A stretch of 41,893 nt of DNA from Zoogloea sp. GTDB taxonomy: Bacteria; Pseudomonadota; Gammaproteobacteria; Burkholderiales; Rhodocyclaceae. Every line of letters begins with the position of its first letter. Position 1 is the stretch's first letter. A program made the position numbers and the translations under genes. Location: the NCBI RefSeq assembly GCF_023150065.1, contig NZ_JAKLLN010000031.1, positions 243 to 42,135 on the forward strand. Direction: 5' to 3'. The notes under the pieces were generated by a model. That model made no database searches and was not told the DNA's origin. It was given only the letters and a program-made list of their open reading frames with translations. This document shows, piece by piece, positions 1 through 6,923 of this stretch.

Positions 1-118
1 TCTTCTTCGCACGCTCGTCGAGTGCCTTCACAATGGGGGGCCACACGAACTTCATCGTGACCCACGCCAGAATGAAGAACACAACGAGCTGGGCTACCAG
101 GGTTGCGTTCAGATTCAC
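1..118 (-). CDS. atpF: ATP synthase Fo subunit b (partial, 5' end)
   Basis: Only the N-terminal 39 residues lie in the window; the gene runs off the left edge. The translation starts [20 protein letters not shown] (initiator GTG read as Met) and continues to [18 protein letters not shown], the membrane anchor and start of the stator helix of subunit b. Subunit b links the a/c-ring sector to the F1 head through the delta subunit. I chose GTG at 116-118 because an AAGGAAGA ribosome-binding site lies just upstream and the alignment with the family starts there. It lies 35 bp downstream of atpE in the usual atpI-B-E-F order. Confidence 0.93.
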   Translation of the reverse strand, partial: MNLNATLVAQLVVFFILAWVTMKFVWPPIVKALDERAKK

Positions 119-153
119 GGTTGTCTTCCTTTAGTCAGGTTGGACCGCGAAAC

Positions 154-423
<270 letters not shown>

Positions 424-463
424 TTAAATTGAAACCGAAACGACTGCTTAAACCTGAAACTTC

Positions 464-1306
464 TTAGTGGCTTTCGTGGGCCTGCCCGATGTACACCAGG
501 GTCAACATCATGAAGATGAAGGCCTGCAGGGCGACGATCAGGATGTGGAAGACCGCCCAGATGGAGCCTGCAACGATGTGACCGAGGAAACCGAACACGG
601 TGGCGGTACCGCCCATCAGCGCGATCAGCATGAAGACCAGCTCGCCAGCATACATGTTGCCGAACAGTCGCATGCCGTGGGACACGGTCTTGGCCAGGAA
701 CTCGATCATCTGCATGAGGAAGTTGATCGGGTACAGCAGCGGATGAGAGCCGAAGGGAGCGGTGAAGAGTTCGTGAATCCAGCCACCGAAACCCTTGATC
801 TTGATGTTGTAGTAGAGACAGATCAGCAGAACACCGATGGACATGCCGAGGGTGCCGTTGAGGTCGGCGGTGGGCACGACGCGCAGATAGGCATGCTCGT
901 CACCGGAAATCAGCGCCCAGATCTTGGGCAGCAGATCAACCGGGAGGAAGTCCATGGAGTTCATCAGGAAGATCCAGAAGAACACGGTCAGCGCCACCGG
1001 CGCCACGAACTTGCGGGATTCGGCGCTATGCACGATACCCTTGGCCTGGTCGGCAACCATCTCGACGAGGATCTCGACGGCGGCCTGGAAACGGCCGGGA
1101 ACGCCGGAAGTGGCCTTGCTGGCAGCCTTGGTCAGCAGCAGCAGGGTGACAATGCCCAGGGCGATCGAGAAAAAGAGGGTATCGAGGTTCCAGACACTCC
1201 AGTCAATGATCGCGGTTTGCGCATGACCGGTGGAGTTCAGGTGGGTAAGGTGGTGGACAATGTATTCGCCCGCGGTCGGGCCGTGTGCTTCGGTGCCAGT
1301 GCTCAT
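464..1306 (-). CDS. atpB: ATP synthase Fo subunit a
   Basis: A 280-residue polytopic membrane protein forming the proton half-channels beside the c-ring. The essential arginine lies in [17 protein letters not shown], followed by the C-terminal helix [16 protein letters not shown]. An upstream in-frame start would add 25 residues (MVGVVYRVG...) that overlap atpI and have no counterpart in the family, so I place the start at ATG 1304-1306 ([16 protein letters not shown]), only 2 nt from the atpI stop. The tight spacing implies translational coupling with atpI. A gap of 64 bp separates it from atpE. Confidence 0.97.
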   Translation of the reverse strand: MSTGTEAHGPTAGEYIVHHLTHLNSTGHAQTAIIDWSVWNLDTLFFSIALGIVTLLLLTKAASKATSGVPGRFQAAVEILVEMVADQAKGIVHSAESRKFVAPVALTVFFWIFLMNSMDFLPVDLLPKIWALISGDEHAYLRVVPTADLNGTLGMSIGVLLICLYYNIKIKGFGGWIHELFTAPFGSHPLLYPINFLMQMIEFLAKTVSHGMRLFGNMYAGELVFMLIALMGGTATVFGFLGHIVAGSIWAVFHILIVALQAFIFMMLTLVYIGQAHESH

Positions 1307-1308
1307 GG

Positions 1309-1650
1309 TTAGGTCTTCACCAAAAATGCAAATAAATTCGCCTTCAGCGCCACGACCAACCCGATAAACAACGCCAACCAATGGACGTCTGGATACACGA
1401 GCTGAACGGTCGCCAACAATCCTACGGTTGACGCGATCTTGAAGAACTCGCCAACAAAAAACTCAAGCGGGTACGACGCGGCCGGGCGCTTGGAGACCAA
1501 GCTGAGGCGCAGGGCGAACAACAAATTGGGAAGAACACAGGCTGCGCCTCCCAACGCCGCCGACAACGCACCGCGCGTCCCTGAAATCAATCCTGCAGCC
1601 AATGCCACCAGGATCGTCGCGCCTATCTGCAGGAATACCGCTTTTAACAT
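1309..1650 (-). CDS. atpI: ATP synthase subunit I (AtpI)
   Basis: A small four-helix membrane protein, 113 residues from the ATG at 1648-1650 ([20 protein letters not shown]). AtpI is known as an assembly factor or Mg2+-related accessory protein of the ATP synthase and is the usual first gene of the atp operon. A longer reading from a GTG at 1743 is possible, but it would put the sigma70 promoter at 1708-1736 inside the coding region, and AtpI proteins are usually 110-130 residues. A GAGAG ribosome-binding site precedes the chosen ATG. Confidence 0.9.
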   Translation of the reverse strand: MLKAVFLQIGATILVALAAGLISGTRGALSAALGGAACVLPNLLFALRLSLVSKRPAASYPLEFFVGEFFKIASTVGLLATVQLVYPDVHWLALFIGLVVALKANLFAFLVKT

Positions 1651-1707
1651 TGGCTCTCTGCGTGGCACGTCGGGTAATGCGCCGTCCGCCGTACGAAAAA
1701 CGTGCGG

Positions 1708-1736
1708 ATAGTAGGGGTTAACCGCAGCAAAGTCAA
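1708..1736 (-). promoter_or_regulatory. Sigma70 promoter of the atp operon
   Basis: On the minus strand, TTGACT (1736-1731) and TACTAT (1713-1708) are separated by exactly 17 bp, a near-consensus sigma70 promoter. Transcription should start near 1701, about 50 nt before the atpI ATG at 1650. This supports the short atpI start. Confidence 0.75.
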
Positions 1737-1801
1737 TCGCCACCGCACCGCAGCATTATTGGACAGGTCGTCGGCATGGGCCCAATTGCCACGCCTGGCG
1801 C

Positions 1802-1830
1802 TTGACAGATACCGGAAACATATCGATCAT
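1802..1830 (+). promoter_or_regulatory. Sigma70 promoter of the arsR-aas-rrtA operon
   Basis: A perfect TTGACA (1802-1807) and GATCAT (1825-1830, 4 of 6 matches) are 17 bp apart. The predicted transcription start falls at about 1837-1838, practically on the ATG of the ArsR gene. The mRNA may therefore be leaderless, in agreement with the absence of a ribosome-binding site before that ATG. Confidence 0.55.
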
Positions 1831-1836
1831 TATCGA
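1823..1836. promoter_or_regulatory. Candidate ArsR operator
   Basis: The dyad TCGAT-CATT-ATCGA has 5-bp arms and overlaps the putative -10 element and start site of the downstream gene. Position and symmetry fit autorepression by the ArsR-type regulator encoded 2 bp downstream. This is inference from layout; the recognition sequence of this protein is unknown. Confidence 0.4.
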
Positions 1837-1837
1837 C

Positions 1838-2149
1838 ATGAATAACGACTACTCCCGGGCCATCCCCGAAACCTGGCGTGACATTTCAGCCATCTTCGCA
1901 GCCCTCGGCGACGAGCACCGGCAGCGCATTCTGCTGACCTTCGAGGCCGGCGAAAGGCTCAACGTCGGTCAGATCGCCGAGGTCTCCACCCTCGCCCGCT
2001 CAACAGTCTCCCATCACCTGAAGGTATTGCGTGAAGCCGGCGTGCTCGTCTCCGAGCGGGAAGGCAAGGAAATCTACTTTCAGGTGAATAAGGCCTTCCT
2101 GCAGGAAGCTTTCGCCAAAGTCTCCGCCTATCTCGACGCTTACCTCTGA
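1838..2149 (+). CDS. ArsR/SmtB-family winged-helix regulator
   Basis: A 103-residue repressor with the ArsR fold: DISAIFAALGDEHRQRILL (helices 1-2), then the winged helix with recognition segment LARSTVSHHLKVLREAGVL and the wing VSEREGKEIYFQVNK. The alpha3 metal-binding motif (ELCVCDL in ArsR/SmtB) is replaced by NVGQIAEVSTL without cysteines, so thiol-based metal sensing at that site is unlikely. I start at ATG 1838; an in-frame TTG at 1802 is the -35 TTGACA itself. It is 13 bp upstream of the aas-like gene and probably regulates the whole six-gene operon. The effector is unknown. Confidence 0.85.
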   Translation: MNNDYSRAIPETWRDISAIFAALGDEHRQRILLTFEAGERLNVGQIAEVSTLARSTVSHHLKVLREAGVLVSEREGKEIYFQVNKAFLQEAFAKVSAYLDAYL

Positions 2150-2162
2150 CCGGACCATCCCC

Positions 2163-4301
2163 ATGCGATCAATCATCAAGGCGCTGCTGCGCGCCCTCAG
2201 CTCCCTCCTGTTCCGGGTCAGGGTCAAGGGCCGTCCGCCAGCAGACGCCGGACGACTGCTGGTCGTGGCCAATCACGAATCCTTTCTTGACGGCCTTCTG
2301 CTCGGTCTCTTCCTGCCTCTCGATCCGGTGTTCGTCGTCCATACGGGAGTCGTCCGCAACCCGGCTTTCCGGCTGCTTCTCGCCCTGGTGGATTACCTGG
2401 CGGTCGACCCCACCAGTCCGATGGCCATGAAGAAGGTGATCCGGCTGCTGGAGAGCGGTCGCCCGGTCGTCATCTTTCCCGAGGGCCGCATCACCACCAC
2501 GGGCAGCCTGATGAAGACCTACGATGGCCCGGCCTTCGTGGCGGCCAAGACCGGTGCGACGATTCTTCCGGTGAGGATCGACGGCGCCGCCCGCACCTAT
2601 TTTTCCCGTCTCGCCGCCCACGTCCCGCGTCGTCTCTTTCCGCAGATCAGCCTGTCCATCCTGCCCACCACCCATATTCCGATGCCCGAGGCGCCCACAG
2701 CCCGTGATCGGCGACGCCGGGCCGGTGAGGCCATGCGGCGCCTGATGCAGGAGATGATCTTCGCCACGCGGCCGGACCAGACGCTCTTCACCACCCTGCT
2801 CGACGCCGCCGACATCCAGGGGCATGGCCACGCCCTCGTCGAGGACCTCAAGCAGATCGAGTACACCTATCGTGACCTGATCAAGATGGCCCTGGCCCTC
2901 GGACGGCTGGTCGCCCGGGAAAGCCAGCCCGGCGAGCGGGTCGGGCTGTTGCTGCCCAATCTGGCTCCGACGCTGGGGCTCGTCTTCGGCCTGTCGGCAC
3001 ACCGACGCACGGCTGCCATGCTCAATTACACGGCTGGCGTGGAAGGCATGCAGGCAGCGATCACCGCTGCGCAGATCCGCTGCATCGTCACCTCCCGGGC
3101 CTTTGTGGAACAGGCCAAACTCGGTGACAAGCTCCCCGCCCTGCAGGGCGTGCGAGTGATCTACCTGGAAGACCTGCGGGCTGCAATGGGCCTGGCCGAC
3201 AAGCTGTGGCTGCTGCTGTGGGCGCTGCCCTTTCCGAGGCTCGCAGTCCCGGCCGGCTCGCCGGAAGATGCGGCGGTCGTGCTGTTCACGTCGGGTTCCG
3301 AAGGCAAGCCGAAGGGCGTCGTGCTGTCTCATCGGGCATTGCTTGCCAACGTGGCGCAGATCCGCGCGGTGGTGGACTTCTCCATCGATGACAAGATTCT
3401 CAACGCCTTGCCCCTGTTCCACTCCTTCGGCCTGACAGCCGGCGGACTGCTACCGGTGCTGGCCGGGGCACGGGTCTTTCTCTACCCCTCGCCGCTCCAC
3501 TACCGGGTGATTCCCGAACTGGCCTACGACCGCAACTGCACAGTGCTGCTCGGCACCAGCACTTTTCTCGGCAATTACGCCAAGTTTGCCCATCCCTATG
3601 ACTTCTATCGCCTGCGCTATGTGATCGCCGGTGCCGAAAAGCTCGCCACGCCCGTGCGCGATCTGTGGTTCGAGAAGTTCGGGATCCGGATCTTCGAGGG
3701 GTACGGCGCCACGGAAACCGCCCCTGTGCTTGCAGTAAATACCCCCATGGCCTTCCGCAGCGGAACGGTCGGCCAGTTTCTCCCGGGCATCCAGTACCAG
3801 CTGGTGTCAGTTCCAGGAATTGCGGCTGGTGGCATGTTGCATGTGAAGGGCCCCAACCTGATGTCGGGCTACCTTCGCTTCGAGAACCCCGGCGTTCTCC
3901 AACCGCCCGCGTCCCCGGCTGGTGATGGCTGGTACGAGACCGGCGATGTGGTGGAGGTGAGTGAGGAGGGCTTCGTGAAGATCGTCGGGCGGGTCAAGCG
4001 CTTTGCCAAGGTGGCAGGGGAAATGGTTTCCCTCGAAGCCGTGGAGAAGCTGGCGGCATCGGCATCCCCGGCCGCGGCGCATGCAGCCTCCACCCAACCC
4101 GATCCGGCCCGGGGCGAGACCATCCTGCTGTTTTCCACCGACCCCGCACTGAGCCGCGAGCAGCTCCAGGGCGCAGCCCGCACCGGCGGCTGGCCCGAGA
4201 TCGCAGTCCCTCGCCGGATCATCACCGTCGACGCCCTGCCCCTGCTGGGTACCGGCAAGATCGACTACGTCACCCTCAAGCAGTGGGCCGAGAAGGCCTG
4301 A
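2163..4301 (+). CDS. aas: Bifunctional lysophospholipid acyltransferase / acyl-ACP synthetase (Aas-like)
   Basis: 712 residues, close to E. coli Aas (719). The N-terminal PlsC domain has the HX4D box NHESFLDG (His38, Asp43) and FPEGR (105-109). After residue about 215 comes an ANL adenylating domain with the P-loop LFTSGSEGKPKG (374-385), the core motif GYGATETAP and YETGD. Aas activates a fatty acid onto bound acyl carrier protein and reacylates 2-acyl-lysophosphatidylethanolamine at the inner membrane. No AAS-type transporter domain is attached; the LplT-like flippase is the last gene of the same operon. The C-terminal subdomain includes a low-complexity stretch (SASPAAAHAAS, about 635). 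The function is strong by domain order; the exact substrate is inferred. Confidence 0.88.
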   Translation: MRSIIKALLRALSSLLFRVRVKGRPPADAGRLLVVANHESFLDGLLLGLFLPLDPVFVVHTGVVRNPAFRLLLALVDYLAVDPTSPMAMKKVIRLLESGRPVVIFPEGRITTTGSLMKTYDGPAFVAAKTGATILPVRIDGAARTYFSRLAAHVPRRLFPQISLSILPTTHIPMPEAPTARDRRRRAGEAMRRLMQEMIFATRPDQTLFTTLLDAADIQGHGHALVEDLKQIEYTYRDLIKMALALGRLVARESQPGERVGLLLPNLAPTLGLVFGLSAHRRTAAMLNYTAGVEGMQAAITAAQIRCIVTSRAFVEQAKLGDKLPALQGVRVIYLEDLRAAMGLADKLWLLLWALPFPRLAVPAGSPEDAAVVLFTSGSEGKPKGVVLSHRALLANVAQIRAVVDFSIDDKILNALPLFHSFGLTAGGLLPVLAGARVFLYPSPLHYRVIPELAYDRNCTVLLGTSTFLGNYAKFAHPYDFYRLRYVIAGAEKLATPVRDLWFEKFGIRIFEGYGATETAPVLAVNTPMAFRSGTVGQFLPGIQYQLVSVPGIAAGGMLHVKGPNLMSGYLRFENPGVLQPPASPAGDGWYETGDVVEVSEEGFVKIVGRVKRFAKVAGEMVSLEAVEKLAASASPAAAHAASTQPDPARGETILLFSTDPALSREQLQGAARTGGWPEIAVPRRIITVDALPLLGTGKIDYVTLKQWAEKA

Positions 4302-4322
4302 ACCATCCCGGAAAGGACCGCC

Positions 4323-5153
4323 ATGCGCAAAAAAGCCCTCACCGCCATTCTTATCGCATCGTCCCTGCTGGCCGGCTGCGCCATGTGGTCGGAACGGGGC
4401 AACCACGCCCAGCGCGGCATGGTGGTTGACTACCTCTACCCGAAGAATCCGCAACCCGAACTCACACCGACCCTGCCGGAACTGAGCCTTCCGCTGCGGG
4501 TCGGCATCGCCTTTGTCCCGGGCGACCGCTATGCCGATCTGCCGGAGGCGGAACGTGATCGTCTGCTGCGCCGGGTCAAGGACGCCTTTTCCAACCGGCC
4601 CTACATCTCCGCCATCGAGGTCATCCCCACGGCTTACCTGCGTCCAAAGGGCGGCTTCGAGAACCTGGAGCAGGCGGCCCGGATGTTCAACGTGGACGTG
4701 GTGACCCTGATTTCCTACGATCAGGTCCAGTTCAGTGACAGCAATCGCTTGTCCCTGCTGTACTGGACCATCGTCGGCGCCTACGTGATCAACGGCAGCC
4801 AGTACGACGTGAGCACCCTGGTGGATGCCACCGTCTTCGATGTGAAGAGCCGCAACATGCTCTTCCGCGCCCCTGGAACCAGCCAGATCAAGGGTAGTTC
4901 GGCGCTGGTCAAATTGTCCGAGGCCTCCAGGGAGGCGCGCACAGAAGGCTATCGGCAAGCCATCGACGAGATGATTCCACGCCTCGATGCCCAACTCGAA
5001 GCCTTCAGGACAAGGGTCAGGGAAGAGAAGAGTGCAAAGATCGTCCATAAGCCCGGATACAGCGGCGGTGGCGGCAGCATGGACTTTGCCGCTGTCGGAC
5101 TGTTCGGGCTGGCCGCGGTGCTCACCGCAGCCCAGAGGCGCCGTGCCGGCTGA
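4323..5153 (+). CDS. Rhombotarget lipoprotein with GlyGly-CTERM tail
   Basis: 276 residues. The N-terminus is a lipoprotein signal (MRKKALTAILIASSLLAGC, lipobox LLAGC, lipidated Cys19). The C-terminus is a textbook GlyGly-CTERM signal: a Gly/Ser linker (YSGGGGS, 246-252), a hydrophobic helix (MDFAAVGLFGLAAVLTAA, 253-270) and a basic end (QRRRAG). In the established rhombosortase system this tail is cut by a rhomboid-like protease, and a lipoprotein like this is its adjacent, dedicated substrate. The central region (DVVTLISYDQVQF...) has no enzymatic motif I recognise. A good AAGGA site precedes the ATG. It starts 21 bp after aas, and the rhombosortase GTG lies inside its 3' end. Confidence 0.88.
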   Translation: MRKKALTAILIASSLLAGCAMWSERGNHAQRGMVVDYLYPKNPQPELTPTLPELSLPLRVGIAFVPGDRYADLPEAERDRLLRRVKDAFSNRPYISAIEVIPTAYLRPKGGFENLEQAARMFNVDVVTLISYDQVQFSDSNRLSLLYWTIVGAYVINGSQYDVSTLVDATVFDVKSRNMLFRAPGTSQIKGSSALVKLSEASREARTEGYRQAIDEMIPRLDAQLEAFRTRVREEKSAKIVHKPGYSGGGGSMDFAAVGLFGLAAVLTAAQRRRAG

Positions 5154-5691
5154 ACGACCACTCCTGGCCCTGCTGGTCAGCCTGTTTGCGCTCTCCAATC
5201 TGATGCCGGGAGAGAGCATGCAATTGGACCGGGACGCCATCGCAGACGGCGAAATCTGGCGGCTATGGACCGGGCAGTTGTGCCACTGGTCGAGTCTGCA
5301 TCGGGTCGGCAACCTGGCGGCCATCGCCGCCTTGGCGGTGATGGCCGGAAGGCCGCTGCTGCGCTGGCTCGCGCTGCTGCCCCTCGCCGCCCCGCTGTTG
5401 TCGCTGGCCCTGCTGGGCCTGCTGCCCGAGCTGCAGACTTACCGCGGGCTTTCCGGACTTGTCGCCATGCTGGTAGTTGGCGTAGCGGTGGATGGTGGCA
5501 CGATCGGCCGTGTCGCCGCATTGGCCTGGGGAGCAAAACTGGCATTCGACGCCATTTCCGGAACGCCATCACCGCTCCTGCCCGCAGGCATCGCCACCAC
5601 CTGGCAGGCCCACCTCGCCGGGTTTGTTCTCGGACTGGCTGCCGCCATGGGCTTTCTCCACCTTGACCGGAAGACTGCCTCGCCATCATGA
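5143..5691 (+). CDS. rrtA: Rhombosortase (rhomboid-family intramembrane serine protease)
   Basis: 182 residues from GTG 5143, which overlaps the stop of the lipoprotein gene by 11 bp and follows an AGAGG site. Rhomboid features in order: WTGQLCHWSSLHRVGN (40s-50s, the His/Asn oxyanion region), catalytic Ser104 in YRGLSGL and catalytic His157 in WQAHLAGF, spread over about six hydrophobic segments. It is shorter than ordinary rhomboids, as rhombosortases are. The family cleaves GlyGly-CTERM tails at the inner membrane; the neighbouring lipoprotein carries exactly such a tail. It ends in an ATGA overlap with the next gene, so the two are probably translationally coupled. Confidence 0.88.
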   Translation: MPAERPLLALLVSLFALSNLMPGESMQLDRDAIADGEIWRLWTGQLCHWSSLHRVGNLAAIAALAVMAGRPLLRWLALLPLAAPLLSLALLGLLPELQTYRGLSGLVAMLVVGVAVDGGTIGRVAALAWGAKLAFDAISGTPSPLLPAGIATTWQAHLAGFVLGLAAAMGFLHLDRKTASPS

Positions 5692-6923
5692 ATCGCCGCC
5701 CTTTCATCCTCGGTGCCGCTGCAGCGGCAATGCTGCTCGGTGCCGGCGGTACCGCCCTTGCCCGACGCACCCTGTGGAACCCCTGCCGGGCCAGCCTGCC
5801 GCCAGACATCACCGGTCACGAGATTGTCCGTGCAGCCTGGGAAGGCCTGGACCCCGCCCAGGTGTGGGACTGCCACGCCCACCTGGCCGGTATCGGCGAC
5901 GGGGGCAGCGGCGTCAACATCACCCCGCGCATGCTCAGCCCGTTGCACCCCACCGAGTATTTCCAGCGGCTCTTCTACCTGAACGCCGGCTGCGCCCACG
6001 AGGCCCCGGGACGGGTGGATCAGAGCTATGTGGAACGTCTGCACAACCTGATCGACGGCATGGCCACGGGCTTCAAGCTGATGCTGCTGGCCTTCGAGCG
6101 AACCCACGATGCGCAGGGGCAGGCACGCCCCGAGCTCACCGCCTTCCACATACCCAATGCGTACGCCCGGGATGTGGCGCGAGCCCACCCGACCTACTTT
6201 GAGTGGGCCTGCTCCATCCATCCCTACCGGCCGGATTGCGTCGAAGCTCTGGAGGCCGCGGCCCGTGATGGCGCGCGTGCTGTCAAGTGGCTGCCGCCCG
6301 CGATGGGGATTGACCCGGCCTCCCCGGCCTGTGACCGCTTCTACGCCGCCCTGGCCCGGCTCGACCTGCCGCTGATCACCCATGCCGGCGAAGAGAAGGC
6401 CGTGCATGGCGCCGGCCAGCCAGCCTGGGGCAATCCCCTGCGCCTGCGCCGGGCCCTCGATCACGGCGTGCGCGTGGTGATTGCCCACTGCGCCAGCCTC
6501 GGCGAAGACCAGGACGAAGACCGGGGCCGCAATGCGCCCCGGGTCTCCAGCTTCAGCCTGTTCTCGCGCCTGATGGGCGAGCAGCGCTATGCCACGCTGC
6601 TGTTCGGCGACATTTCGGCCATCAACCTGCGCAATCGCGACCTGGCCGTCATCCGCCAGCTGCTGGAGCGGGAGGACTGGCATCCACGCCTGCTGTTCGG
6701 CACCGACTATCCCCTGCCAGGCATTCTTCCCCTGGTGTCGGCGCGCCAGCTGGCCCGCGAAAAGCTCCTCGACCCGGCAGCGGTGCCGGTGCTGGAAACC
6801 CTGCGCGAGCACAATCCCCTGCTCTTCGACTTCGTACTCAAGCGCCACCTGCGCGCGGGACACCGGCGCTTCGCCACCGGCGTCTTCGAAACACGTCACT
6901 TCTTTGATCGGAAACCTGCATGA
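5688..6923 (+). CDS. Exported amidohydrolase-superfamily protein (Tat-type signal)
   Basis: 411 residues. It opens with a twin-arginine-like signal (MNRRPFILGAAAAAMLL, cleavage near ALA-RR). The TIM-barrel metal-hydrolase ligands are visible: DCHAHL (His63, His65), a strand-end lysine in VKWLPP, His in ITHAGEE, His in VIAHCAS and the catalytic Asp in LFGTDYPLP. This is the amidohydrolase_2-like group; the substrate cannot be read from sequence. It overlaps both neighbours by ATGA junctions, so it is a fixed part of the rhombosortase/lipid operon. A role in hydrolysing a head-group or amide product in the periplasm would fit but is speculation. Confidence 0.75.
   Translation: MNRRPFILGAAAAAMLLGAGGTALARRTLWNPCRASLPPDITGHEIVRAAWEGLDPAQVWDCHAHLAGIGDGGSGVNITPRMLSPLHPTEYFQRLFYLNAGCAHEAPGRVDQSYVERLHNLIDGMATGFKLMLLAFERTHDAQGQARPELTAFHIPNAYARDVARAHPTYFEWACSIHPYRPDCVEALEAAARDGARAVKWLPPAMGIDPASPACDRFYAALARLDLPLITHAGEEKAVHGAGQPAWGNPLRLRRALDHGVRVVIAHCASLGEDQDEDRGRNAPRVSSFSLFSRLMGEQRYATLLFGDISAINLRNRDLAVIRQLLEREDWHPRLLFGTDYPLPGILPLVSARQLAREKLLDPAAVPVLETLREHNPLLFDFVLKRHLRAGHRRFATGVFETRHFFDRKPA

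Noticed and set aside
467-1312. Long plus-strand open frame opposite atpB
   Set aside because: Antisense shadow of a GC-rich conserved gene; the protein shows no domain and atpB is unambiguous.
3807-5324. Long minus-strand frame of 505 codons across aas and the lipoprotein gene
   Set aside because: Runs through three well supported plus-strand genes and contains no recognisable domain.
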